Shown here one piece after another: positions 1 to 9,916 of a stretch of 64,000 bases of DNA. Each line of letters opens with the position of its first letter. The stretch's first letter is position 1. Source of the DNA: Notamacropus eugenii (Eukaryota; Chordata; Mammalia; Diprotodontia; Macropodidae); contig NC_092877.1 in the NCBI RefSeq assembly GCF_028372415.1, forward strand, positions 386,929,342-386,993,341. Direction: 5' to 3'. The translations under genes were made by a program, and so were the position numbers. The notes beneath the pieces are model-generated. The model searched no databases, was not told the origin of the DNA, and was given only the letters and a program-made list of their open reading frames with translations.

Positions 1-462
1 AGTTCAATATAGGTCATACATGTGTAACAACGCAAAGCACTCCCGTAATAGTTAGGATGTGAAAGACTAGCCACATTTCCCTCTGTTCTGTCCTGGCCTC
101 CATTCATTCCATTCTCTCCCTTGACCCGTCCTCCCACAATAGTGTTTGCTTCTGATTATCCCTTTTCCCAATTTGCTGTCCCTTCTATTATCTTCCCTCT
201 TCTATCCCCTTCCTCCTTGCCTTCCTGCAGAGTATAATAGATTTCCATATCCAATTGAGTGTGTTATTCCTCCTTAAAGCAAATCCCCTGAGAATAAGGC
301 TCAATTATTTCCTTTCATCTCCCCCCCTTCCCTCTTTTATGTGAGATGATTTGCTACATTCTACCTCTCCCTTCCTCTTACTCCTAGTACATTCCATTCA
401 ACAGTAAATTTTATTTTGTTTAGACATACTCCCTCAATTCAGCTCACCCTATGTCCTCTGTC

Positions 463-604
463 TATATATACATATATATACATACACCCATGTACATATA
501 CATATCTACACATATATAATACACACACATACACATACACACAAACACACACATATATATACATATATGTGTATATATATACATATATATATGTATATAT
601 ATAT
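463..604. repeat. TA/CA-rich microsatellite
   Basis: Alternating TATA and CACA steps lie inside the 3' region of the HAL1-like LINE. The equivalent place in the second copy (about 61046-61078) has a shorter ATGT-type tract, so the simple repeat appears to have grown from a seed in the element. Confidence 0.8.
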
Positions 605-1522
605 TCCCTCTAACTACCCTAACACTGAAAAAGGTCTCATGAGTTACAAATAGCATATTTCCATGTAGAAATGTAAACAGTTAGACTTTAAAGAGGTCCT
701 TAAGGCTTCTCTTTCCTGTTTAACTTTTCATGTTTCTCTTGATTCTTGTATTTGAAAGTCAAATTTCCTATTCAGGTCTGGTGTTTTCAACAGGCAGGCT
801 TGGAAGTCCTCTATTTCATTGAAATTCCATTTTTTCCCCTGAAGTATTATACTTAGTTTTGCTGGTAGGCTATTCTTGGTTTTAATCCTGTCTCCTTTGA
901 CCTCTGGAATATCATATCCAAGCCCTTTGATCCATTAGTGTAGAAGCTGCTAAATCCTGTGCTATCCTGATTTCCACAATATTTGAATTTCTAAAATACT
1001 TGAATTGTTTCTTTCTGGCTGCTTGTAATATTTTCTCCTAGACCTGGAAACCCTGGAATTTGGCCACAATGTTCCTAGGAGTTTTCCTTTGGGGATCTTG
1101 TTCAGAAGGTGATTGGTGAATTCTTTCTATTTCTATTTTATTCTCTGATTCTAGAAGATCAGGGCAGTTTTCCTTGATGACTTCTTAGAAGATGATGTCT
1201 AGGCTCTTTGTTTCAACATGGATTTCAGGTAGACCAATAATTTTAGATTATCTCTCCTGGATCTATTTTCCAGGTCAGCTGTTTTTCCAATGAGATATTT
1301 CATATTGTCTTCTATTTTTTCATTCTTTTGGTTTTGTTTTGTGATTTCTTGCTTTCTCATAAAGTCATTAGTCTCCATCTGTTCCATTCTAATTTTTAAA
1401 GAACTATTTTCTTCAGTGAGCTTTTGAACCTCCTTTTCCATTTGGCTAATTCTGCTTTTTAAAGCATTCTTCTCCTCATTGGCTTTTTGGACCTCTTTTG
1501 CCAGTTGGGTTAGTCTATTTTT

Positions 1523-2305
1523 TTAAATTTAATTTAATTATTATTATTTTTTAATGTTTTACAATCACTGCCATACAATTGAGATTTTATCCCCCCCACG
1601 CTTACCTCCCACTACCCCCCTCCCTCCCCATGACAGCATACAATTCTGTATAGGTTCTACATATACTTTCCTATTGAGTACATTTTCACTATAGTCATGC
1701 TATGTAGTCAAACTAAAATAAATGGAAGAAATCATATAACAAATCAAAACGTGATACACAAAAACACACACACACACAAACATGATCTGCTACATTCTGC
1801 AAATGACTGCCATATTTCTTTCTCTGAGTGTGGAAGGCATTTTGCCTTAGAAAACCACCACTGGGATTTTTTTTTAATAAGTTCTTGCGTTATTATGAAA
1901 TTCCAAGTCTACCAGAACAAACTCTCGCACACTGTGGTTGCTGCTGTGCACAAAGTTCTCCTGGTTCTGCTCCTTTCACTCAGCATCAGATCATATAAGT
2001 CCTTCCAGGCCTCTCTGAAGTCTTCTTGTTCATCATTTCTTATGGCACAATAGAACTCCATTACATTCATATACCATAATTTATTCAGCCATCCCCCAAC
2101 TGATGGGCATCCCCTTGACTTCCAGTTTTTGGTAACTACAAAGAGAGATGCTATAAATATTTTTGTACATGTGGGACCCTTTCCCATTTTTGTGATCTCT
2201 TGGGGATACAGTCCTAGAAGCGGTATTGCTGGGTCAAAGGGTGTGCACATTTTTGTAGCCCTCTGGGCATAGTTCCAAACTGCTCTCCAGAATGGTTGGA
2301 TGAGC
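1523..2305 (-). mobile_element. 5'-truncated L1 3' end nested in the HAL1-like LINE
   Basis: The minus strand encodes the C-terminal tail of L1 ORF2 (words PFDPAIPLLGLYP and NEQEDFREAWKDLYDL-like text at about 1909-2250), followed by a short 3' UTR and an A/T-rich tail. The insert is flanked by a 16-bp direct repeat, GGGTTAGTCTATTTTT, at 1507-1522 and 2306-2321. The second HAL1-like copy has the matching unbroken site near 61974, so this is a target-site duplication from target-primed insertion. Confidence 0.85.
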
Positions 2306-3335
2306 GGGTTAGTCTATTTTTAAAGGTGTCATTTTCTTCAGCATTTTTTTTTGGGGGGGGTCTCCTTTAGCAAGCTGTTGATTCATTTTTCCATGATTTC
2401 CTTGCTTTGCTCTCATTTCTCTTCCCAGTTTTTCCTCCACCTCTCCTACTTGATTTTCAGATTCCTTCTTGAGCTCTTCCATGGCCTGAGACCATTGCTT
2501 ACTTTTTTGGAAGTTTTGGATGCAGAAGCCTTGACTTTGATGTCTTCCTCTGATGGCCTGCTTTGTTCTTTCTCATCCAAAAGGATGGAAGAAAATACCT
2601 TTTCACCAAGCAAGTAGCCTTCTATAGTCTTATTTTCCCTCCTTTTTTAGGCATTTTCCCAGTTAGTTACTTGACTTTTGAGTTCTTTGTCAAGTGGAAG
2701 GTATACTCTAGGGATCTGTAAGTTCTCAGTTCCTCCAAGGTGGCACAATCAGGGGAGAGGAGTTTACTCCTCTCCTGCCCTGCGCTCTGGTCTGGGAGCA
2801 ACCACAAGCTCTTCTGCCCAGGATCTGTGAGTAGGGTTCCCTCTCCACTGTCACCACCAGCTCCACCACACCAGAGCTCCTCCTCACCCTAGGACCTCCA
2901 CCCCGGAGTGAGATCCAGATCAGCTGCTCGATTCTCCTAGGGTTGTTAGGCCAAGGCTCCAAAAGGAGACTTACACTTCCCTGGGGCCAGGGTTTGGGCA
3001 AGACCCCATACCCCCCTCTCACCCAGGTGAAAGAGTTTTCTCACTGAGCTTTGAAGCTATCTTTGATGTTTGTGGGTTGAGAAATCTGGGAACCACAGCT
3101 TCTACCCATGATTCCATGCCCTGAAGCCTGCTCCAGTCCTGTCTGAAAAGGCTGGGCTGCTGTGTGCTCCTATCCCGGTATTTCCTGTTGGCTTTCCAGG
3201 CTGTCTTGGGCTGGAAATCTCTTTCACTCTGTCGTCTTGTGATTTCTGCTGCTCTAGAACTTGTTTAGAGTCATTTTTTACATGTATTTTGTGGGTTACG
3301 AGGATAGAGTTAGAGCAGGTCTGTCTTTCTACCCC

Positions 3336-4149
3336 CTCCCAAATTCTTAGTAGTAAGGGTGGTCCACAAATGGAAGGACCTGCCTCAGTAGGTAGTGGGC
3401 TCCTCCCCTGGCTCCCCTGTGGGAGTCATCTTCTTGGTGTTTGAGCATTTACACCTAAGAAACTGGCAAACATTATAAATTAGATCTGATTTCTTGTTTT
3501 GTTGATTGTCTAGACTTAAAGTATTGGGGAAAATATTGGTAATGCAGATTAAACTTGAATGTAAAAGTATTCCATGAGATTCCTCGAAAATCATGTTGTT
3601 AAACACTTGCCAGAATACCCCTGGCTCCTCTCCTCTCCTCTCCGGTAAGTCAGTGAATCAGTCCACAAGCCTTCATTCTGTGCCTAGATGGGTGTGCTGA
3701 GGGTGGTAGCCCATGAAGAGTGGTTTTCTTTTTCACCCAGAGAGCTCCTGGTAGATGGCAACCAGGTAGGGGGGCTTTCAATACCAAACTAGGAGCAACA
3801 GGGAGCCACTGAATTCAGGAGGATGGGAGTGACATGGTCATATCCATGCTTTAGGAGCATCAATGTGGGGGGGAGGGGGATGGGCTGGAGAGGGAGAGAG
3901 ATTGGAGGCTGGAAGGAGCCAACTGGGGGAGCTGTTTCAACAGGCCAGGTCAGAGGTGATGAGGCCCTGAACTAGGAGGAAGGCAGGTGAGTGGGGATTT
4001 AGCTACAGCTGATTCTATGGGAGGGGTGAAGATGGACAAAGAGTCAGGGCAGGTGTGGGAGGCTTGAGGCCAGAAGAGAAGGCTGGGAATAACAGCTCTG
4101 GGGAATGGGAGAGACAAGAAAGACTCCCCCCTATAGTAAAGGCCCAGTT
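3336..4149. other. Intergenic stretch with faint old repeats
   Basis: No gene seen. About 3345-3420 resembles the 5' part of CR1/L3-type LINEs. About 3745-4000 (a G-rich block with the word GGGAGTGACATGGTCA) resembles an ancient mammal-wide repeat also seen near 37.7 kb and 63.4 kb. I could not name the family. Confidence 0.4.
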
Positions 4150-4497
4150 GAGATGAGATAACAAATTATTTCTTGAAGTGATGCCTCTGTTAATGCAATC
4201 CCAAACTGAATTAACCATATCACACAGCTGACTCCTACAGAGCTTGTGGTCCATTAAAACTCCTAGATCTTTTTCAGATGAACTGCTAGCCAGCAATGCC
4301 TCTTCCATCTTGTGCCTGTAAGGCAGATTTTTTTGAACCCAGGGGTAAGACTTCTCATTTATTCCTACCAATTTTAGTTTGAATAGATTGGGCCCAATTT
4401 TCTATCCAGTCAAGATCTTTTTGGATCCTGATTGTCATCCATTGGTAGTTATCCTTCCCACATCACTGCTACTTGCAAATTTGGTGAGTAGGCATGA
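4150..4497 (-). mobile_element. CR1/L3-type LINE fragment, left part
   Basis: The minus frame reads SSSSEKDLGVLMDHKL, the reverse-transcriptase C-terminal word of CR1/L3 LINEs (family form EKDLGVLVD). The plus strand carries the antisense hallmark CAAGATCTTTTTGGATCCTG. The element is cut by an L1 at 4498-6174 and resumes at 6175. Confidence 0.6.
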
Positions 4498-6174
4498 GTG
4501 GACCAAGCCAATATAATAAAAATGACAATTCTACCTAAATTTATCTATTTATTCGGTGCCACACCAATCAAACTACCAAAATTAATTTATAGAGCTAGAA
4601 AAAATTATAAAATTCACCTGGAAGAACAAAAGGTCATTTACGGAGATATTTAGGGAGTCTGAAAAAATTTGAAGGAAGGTGGCCTGGTAGCACCAAATCT
4701 CAAACTGAATTATAAAGTGGTAATTATCAAAACAATCTGGTGCTAGCCAAAAAATGGAGTGATGGATCAGTGGAAGAGATTTGCTACCCAATACATTGTA
4801 ATGAAAGAACCTAGTAATTTAGTGTTTGATGAACTCAAAGATCTGAGCTTTAGGAACAAAAACTCATTATTTGACCAAAACTGCTGGGAAAACTAGAAAA
4901 CAGTATGGCAGAAACTAGGAATAGACCAACATCTCACACTGTATACCAAGACAAGGTCAAAATAAGATGATGCCATAAGCAAATTAGGGGATCATGGAAT
5001 AGTCAGATCTGTGGATAAGGGAAGAATTTAGGACCAAAAAAGAGCATCACAAGTGGAAAATTTTGATGATATAAAATTTAAAAGTTTTTGAACAAATAAA
5101 ACCAATGCAACCAAAATTAGAAAGAAAGCTGGGAACATTTTTTTTTACAGCAAGTACCTCTGATAAAGACCTTATTGGTCAACTATGTAGAGAAATGAGT
5201 CAAGTTTATAAGAATACAAGTCATTCCCCAAATGATAAATGGTCAAAGCATAGGAACAAGCAATTTCCAAACAAAAAAATCAAAGCTATCTATAGTCATA
5301 TTGAAAAAAATGCTCTGAATTACTGTTGATTAGAGAAATGCAAATTAAAACAACTCTGAGGTACCACCTCACACTTATCAGAATGGATAATGTGATAAAA
5401 AAGGAAAATGTTGGATGTCAGTGGGGATGTGAGAAAACTGGGGCACTAATGCACTGTTGGCAGAGTTGTGAACTGATCTAACCATTCTGGAGAGCAACTT
5501 GGAACTATGCCCAAAGGGCTGTAAAATCATGCATACTTTCCATCCAGCAATACCACCACCAGATAAACATACAAAAAATGGGCAGGGGGAGAACCTACCA
5601 TTACAAAATTTGTACAAAAATATTTTGTGGTAATTAAGAATTGAAAATTGATGCCCATCAATTAGGGAAAGACTGAATAAGTTGTGGCATATGATTGTAA
5701 TGGAATATTATTGTGTTATAAGAAATGACAAGCAGGATGATATCAGAAACCCTGGAAAGACTTACATGAGCTGATACAAAGTGAAGTGAGCAGAACCAGG
5801 AGAACATTGTACACAGTAACAGCAACATTGTATGATAATCAACTGTGAAAGACTCAGCTCTTCTCAGCAGTACCATGATCCAAGATAATCTCAAAGGACT
5901 TAAGATGAAAAATGATATCCACCTCCAGAGAAAGAACTGATGTCTGAATACAGACTGAAGCATGCTATTTTTCACTTTCTTTCTTGTTTTTGTTTGAGTT
6001 TTCTTGCATAAAATGGCCAATATGGAAATGTTTACATGTAAAACCTGTATCAGAATGCTTACTATCTCAAAGATGGTGGAGGGGAGGGAGGGAGAACTCT
6101 AAAAAAATGTTTAAAATTGTTATGTATAATTGGGGGAAAATAAAATATTATTTAAAAATAAATATTAAAAAATA
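4498..6174 (+). mobile_element. 5'-truncated L1, ORF2 3' part plus 3' UTR
   Basis: The sequence follows the 3' third of marsupial-type L1: degenerate ORF2 C-terminal coding, then a 3' UTR and an A-rich end at about 6140-6174. It lies within a CR1/L3 LINE. Similar words on both sides (GGTGAGTAGGCATGA at 4483-4497 and GATGAGCAGAGCATC at 6175-6189) look like a decayed target-site duplication. ORF2 frames are heavily broken, which suggests an old insertion. Confidence 0.75.
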
Positions 6175-6290
6175 GATGAGCAGAGCATCTCTGCTTTCAT
6201 GACAATGATACAAATGTTCCACAGCACAGGGCCATGCTCAGATTCCTGGGGACACATCCCCTGACCCTCATCCAGTGCTTTACAGAGCTA
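6175..6290 (-). mobile_element. CR1/L3-type LINE fragment, right part
   Basis: Continues the element at 4150-4497 after the L1 insertion. The antisense words CCACAGCACAGGGCCATGCT and CCTGGGGACACATCCC match the known layout of CR1/L3 repeats. Confidence 0.5.
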
Positions 6291-6439
6291 TACCAACGCC
6301 TCAGCTCTCATTCTCCATCTTTGAACTGTGGATCACTCAACTTGGTTTTAGGACATTTTTCTCTCTCTCCCTCCCCTCCATTCTTCTCCTCCCTCTTTGA
6401 CCATTTCTCTTTCTCCTTTGCTGGATTCTTCTCTAGATC

Positions 6440-7565
6440 ACACCTTCTAACCATAAATGTCCTCAGGGTCTGTCCTGGGCCCTCTTCTCTTCTCCTACTA
6501 CGTGCCTTCACTTGGTGACCTCATCATGGATTTAATGACCATCTCTATGCTCATGGTTCTCAAATCTACCTCTTTTGCCCCCAACCTCTCTGCTTGCCTT
6601 CATTCTTTCATTTCCAACTGCCTTTCAGATATCTCAAACTGGATGTCCAGTAGACATCTTAAACTCAAAATGTCCAAAGCAGGATTCATCATCTCTCTCC
6701 CTAAACCCTCCCCTCTTCCTACCTTCCCAGACCCTCAGGCTCTCCCAGCCTAGGACCCCCAGGTCCAGGCTGTGGTCAAAGCTGATCAATTTCACCTGTG
6801 CAACACCTCTTGTCGACTTCATCTCTGGAGCATTTCTTGTAAATTTCACCTCCCCTTAATTTCATGCAAGTTTCGCTTTTGCAGTATCTCTCCAAAGCCC
6901 CCTCCTCTCTTCTGACCCCGCCCCTTCCTGCTGCAGCCCCTCATCACCTCACACCCTGACTGTGGCAACAGCTGCTGAGGGTGGGTTCTACCTGCCTCAG
7001 GTTTCTCCCCATCATTCAGCTCTAAAGTGATATTCCTACAGCGCTGGTCTGATTATGTCACTCTCTTGCTCGGTAAATTTCAGGAGATCCCTCTGACCTT
7101 CGGGATCAAATACAAAATGCTGTTTGGGCTGCAAAGCCCTTTATAGCCTGCCCCATTTCTGTTCCAGTCTCCTTATACCTTCCTCCCCCCACATACTCTT
7201 TGATCCAGTGCCCCTGGCCTCTTGACAGCTTCTCAGCTTCTCAGACAAGACCCTCCATTGCTGGACTCTGAACATTCTCTCTGGCCATCCCCCTGCCTGG
7301 AATGCTCTCTCTCCTTCTCTCCAAATACTGACCTCCCAGGCTTTATTTAAGCCCTACTAAAATTCCATTTTCTATAGGACGACTGTTAATTATTTTCTAT
7401 TTATCCTGTCCATAGCTTGCTTTGTATACACTTATTTACATGTTGTCTCCATTAGATTATAAGCTCTTTGAGGGCAGGGACTGTCTTGTGCCTCTTTTTA
7501 TATCCCTACCTCTCAGAATACTGCCTGGCATACAGTAAGGACTTAATGTTTACTGACTGACTGTA
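6440..7565 (+). mobile_element. L2 LINE
   Basis: The reverse-transcriptase word SGSVLGPLLFSYYVPSLGD, then ISNWMSSRHLKLKMSKA, are L2-type. The block ends with the L2 3' tail: a GAGGGCAGGGACTGTCTTGT-type segment near 7470 and short TGACTGACTG repeats near 7553. The frames are broken. This is ancient and non-autonomous. Confidence 0.7.
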
Positions 7566-7589
7566 CAATTTTCATCACTCTTGAAGGGA

Positions 7590-7735
7590 CGAATTGTGGG
7601 AAAAGAGTTAGGAGAGCTGGGTTCTAGTCTGGTCTCTGCTTCTCAGGAGCTGTATGACCATGGGTAAGTCACTTGGTCTCTGTGATCCACAGAATAAGGA
7701 GAATGCCTGGGAAGATTACCCAGTGTTGTCTCAAG
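7590..7735 (+). mobile_element. MIR-type SINE
   Basis: The text runs from GAGAGCTGGGTTCTAGTCTG through TGACCATGGGTAAGTCACTT, the core of MIR SINEs. Old and partial. Confidence 0.55.
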
Positions 7736-8429
7736 GAAGCACTCTGAAGACCTTGAATCACCCCAGAAACCTGTGCAGTTCTCATTATTTGTAGGACCTT
7801 GTATGGGGCCTTGCACTGAATTAATGCTGAAAGAATGAATGAATGAATGAAGGACTGTCACAGGTAGAGGCTCAGTCCCACAAAGGTCCAGAAGAGGCCT
7901 CACCACAACGCAGAAGGACCGGGTTAACAATCTGCCCTTTGGAAATTTGTTTCCCTATTCAAACTAAACCAAACCACACTCTATCAGGCTGCCACCACTG
8001 TGGCCATGCTCTTGGATTTCTCAGAGAATGGCCCAGTGTGCAGGGGCATCCCGGGCCCAGCGCATCCCTCACAGGGCCCCAGTGTCTACATCCTCAGGGG
8101 CCCTCAAAGAGCTCTCAGTTCTCCTGGACAAAAGAGAACCTGCTGATCAGGAGGGACAAGGCTTCAGCAGCTTCCGTGGGGGCCCCTCTGTCCCTCAGCC
8201 TCTGGAGAAGGCACTTTTATTTTCAGAGTCCAGCCATGTGGGGCTCTTTGTTGGCCGGTGGAACAATAGACCAGAGATAATGCAGTGGTCTCTGGAATCC
8301 TGCAAGGATTTGAGGTCAGAGACCCTCAAAGAGGGGCCTGTAGGAGCTGAACTCCTGGGAGGGAAGGATGCTTCAGGCTCAGTCCCAGCATATTGCTGGG
8401 GAGACAAAGTGAAGGACAAGCAGCATTGG

Positions 8430-8825
8430 ACTCTGAGGGAATCAAAAGGGACTCAGAAGCCATCTAGTCTTCCCTACTCCCACCCCCACCCCCATTTTAC
8501 AGATGACAAATCTGAGGCCAAGAGGGCCCCAATGGCTTAGAGATGCAGATCTGGAGTGAAAAGACCCTCAGAGGTCATCTTTGGAAACCTGGAGGTGATA
8601 TCTAAATGTGCGCTGTCCAGTACCCCCACCCCTACTTTACTGATGAGGAAACTGAGGCCCCCAGAGAGGTCAGTACAGAAAGGGAGCCAGAAGGACCTCA
8701 GAAGACTACTAGTCTATGCCTTCATTTGCCAGCAAGGAAACTGAGACTGGGGAAGGTAATGATGTCACATGTTCCAGGCTGCCCAGGTTGGAGTGGCAGA
8801 GGTGAATCTAAGCCCAGATCTGCTC
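8430..8825 (+). repeat. Cluster of three MIR3-like arms
   Basis: Three successive segments each carry the MIR3-like word for an allele near 'TTTTACAGATGAGGAAACTG' (about 8495, 8635 and 8725), preceded by forms of 'cagaggtcatct'. They may be separate insertions or one local duplication. Confidence 0.5.
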
Positions 8826-8829
8826 CTGC

Positions 8830-9400
8830 TTCCCAAGGTCCCAGTGGCAGCAGAAGGTGCTGAGCCAGCACCAGCTGACTCTAGCCTCAATGCCCTTCCC
8901 CCATGGCACCTCCTCTATCCTCTCAGGAGCTGGAGGCTCGAAAAGGAGACAGAGGTGGGAGGCTGCAGAGACACTTGGGCTTGTTTCCTTGGGAGGTGGG
9001 GAAGGTGACTCTCTGGATCAGAGATAAGACCTCTGAGACTAAGTTCTAGTTGGAAATATGGGAGAAACAATGCAGAACTTCATTGAATAGCCTCAAACTC
9101 TCTTGCCTTTCCTGTATACTGTGCAGGTCAAGGGGTACTAAATGCTTTCCTCAGTTATGGGGGAGAAGGCTCGTTCAGGGCAGTACTTTAAGTTCTGGGT
9201 GACTGTAGATTCCTGAGAGGTGGGGCTCAACAGAACGCTGATTTACTCCCCAGCAATCATGAGTTCCCAACCCCAGTGTAAGACCCTAAGTCCTGATCAC
9301 CATTAAAAATGCCCGGGGAAGTGGGACAAACCAAAGTGGAAAGGAGAGTTGCCTTGCCTATTTCTCTGAGTGTTGAATCCTTTGCATTTTTGGTTGCAAT
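8830..9400. other. Unique-looking sequence downstream of the ACADVL-like gene
   Basis: I see no gene or clear repeat here. It lies past the likely 3' end of the ACADVL-like transcript. Confidence 0.4.
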
Positions 9401-9418
9401 AAAAAAGCTTGTCCTATA

Positions 9419-9424
9419 TTTAAT
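9419..9424 (-). promoter_or_regulatory. ACADVL-like: Candidate polyadenylation signal (ATTAAA) of the ACADVL-like gene
   Basis: The minus strand reads ATTAAA about 355 nt past the stop codon at 9779. No AATAAA on that strand was seen between the stop and this point, so it is the best candidate and gives a 3' UTR of roughly 0.37 kb. RNA data would decide. Confidence 0.35.
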
Positions 9425-9778
9425 GCTCTGTCAGCCTGAGTGCTTGAATGGGAGATGAGGGCTCTTTTTTTGCTTTAGAAATCCAGATATATGTCAAATT
9501 CTAATGTACTCAGAGGAAACCTTAATTAGAGGTAAAATGAGTCCCAAGAAATGTCCCCTTTTTCAGCCCTTCCAAGGCATTTCACAGCACTTAGTACAGC
9601 GTTCTGCAAGGGGGGAGCTTGTGGAGCCGGACCTCGGTCCAAATTTTGAGCTTCAATTTCTCACAGCCAAGACTTAGGTAAAAGCCTGTAATCTCATTAT
9701 TTTTCTAGCGTCTCTATAAATGCATAAGTGCTTGGGGTGGAGGGTGGCCTCAAGTACACTCCAGGAAATGAACCCTTT

Positions 9779-9916
9779 TCAGAAGCCCATGGGGCGCGAA
9801 TATACAACTCCTCCATTCCTTACAACTTCATTAGAAATAGTCTTCATGTTCTGGTAGTAGCGGTTCCAACTCGAGGCTTTCACCGCCTTGAGATTCCATC
9901 GAACTCGTTCAGAGGC
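9779..9916 (-). CDS. ACADVL-like: ACADVL-like coding exon 19 and stop
   Basis: Residues 585-629 and TGA at 9781-9779. [20 protein letters not shown] then VYSRPMGF matches the human C-terminus [20 protein letters not shown] then VTSNPLGF. Acceptor TCCTTTAG. Confidence 0.92.
   Translation of the reverse strand, partial: ASERVRWNLKAVKASSWNRYYQNMKTISNEVVRNGGVVYSRPMGF

Larger units (their letters stand above)
1..3335 (-). mobile_element. HAL1-like (ORF1-only) LINE, interrupted
   Basis: Read on the minus strand this is a LINE with an L1-type ORF1 followed directly by about 1 kb of 3' untranslated sequence and no ORF2. Its ORF1 fragment (about 1199-1500) carries the marker words LTEENSSLKIRMEQ and ENRSRRDNLK. 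The same order and 3' tail recur in the copy at 60.2-62.8 kb, so this is a family structure and not one deletion. An L1 tail is inserted at 1523-2305. The 3' end runs off the left edge, and the ORF1 frame is broken several times. Confidence 0.75.

Noticed and set aside
7843-8540. 145- and 170-codon plus-strand frames
   Set aside because: They overlap each other in different frames and run into MIR3-like repeats; no family match.
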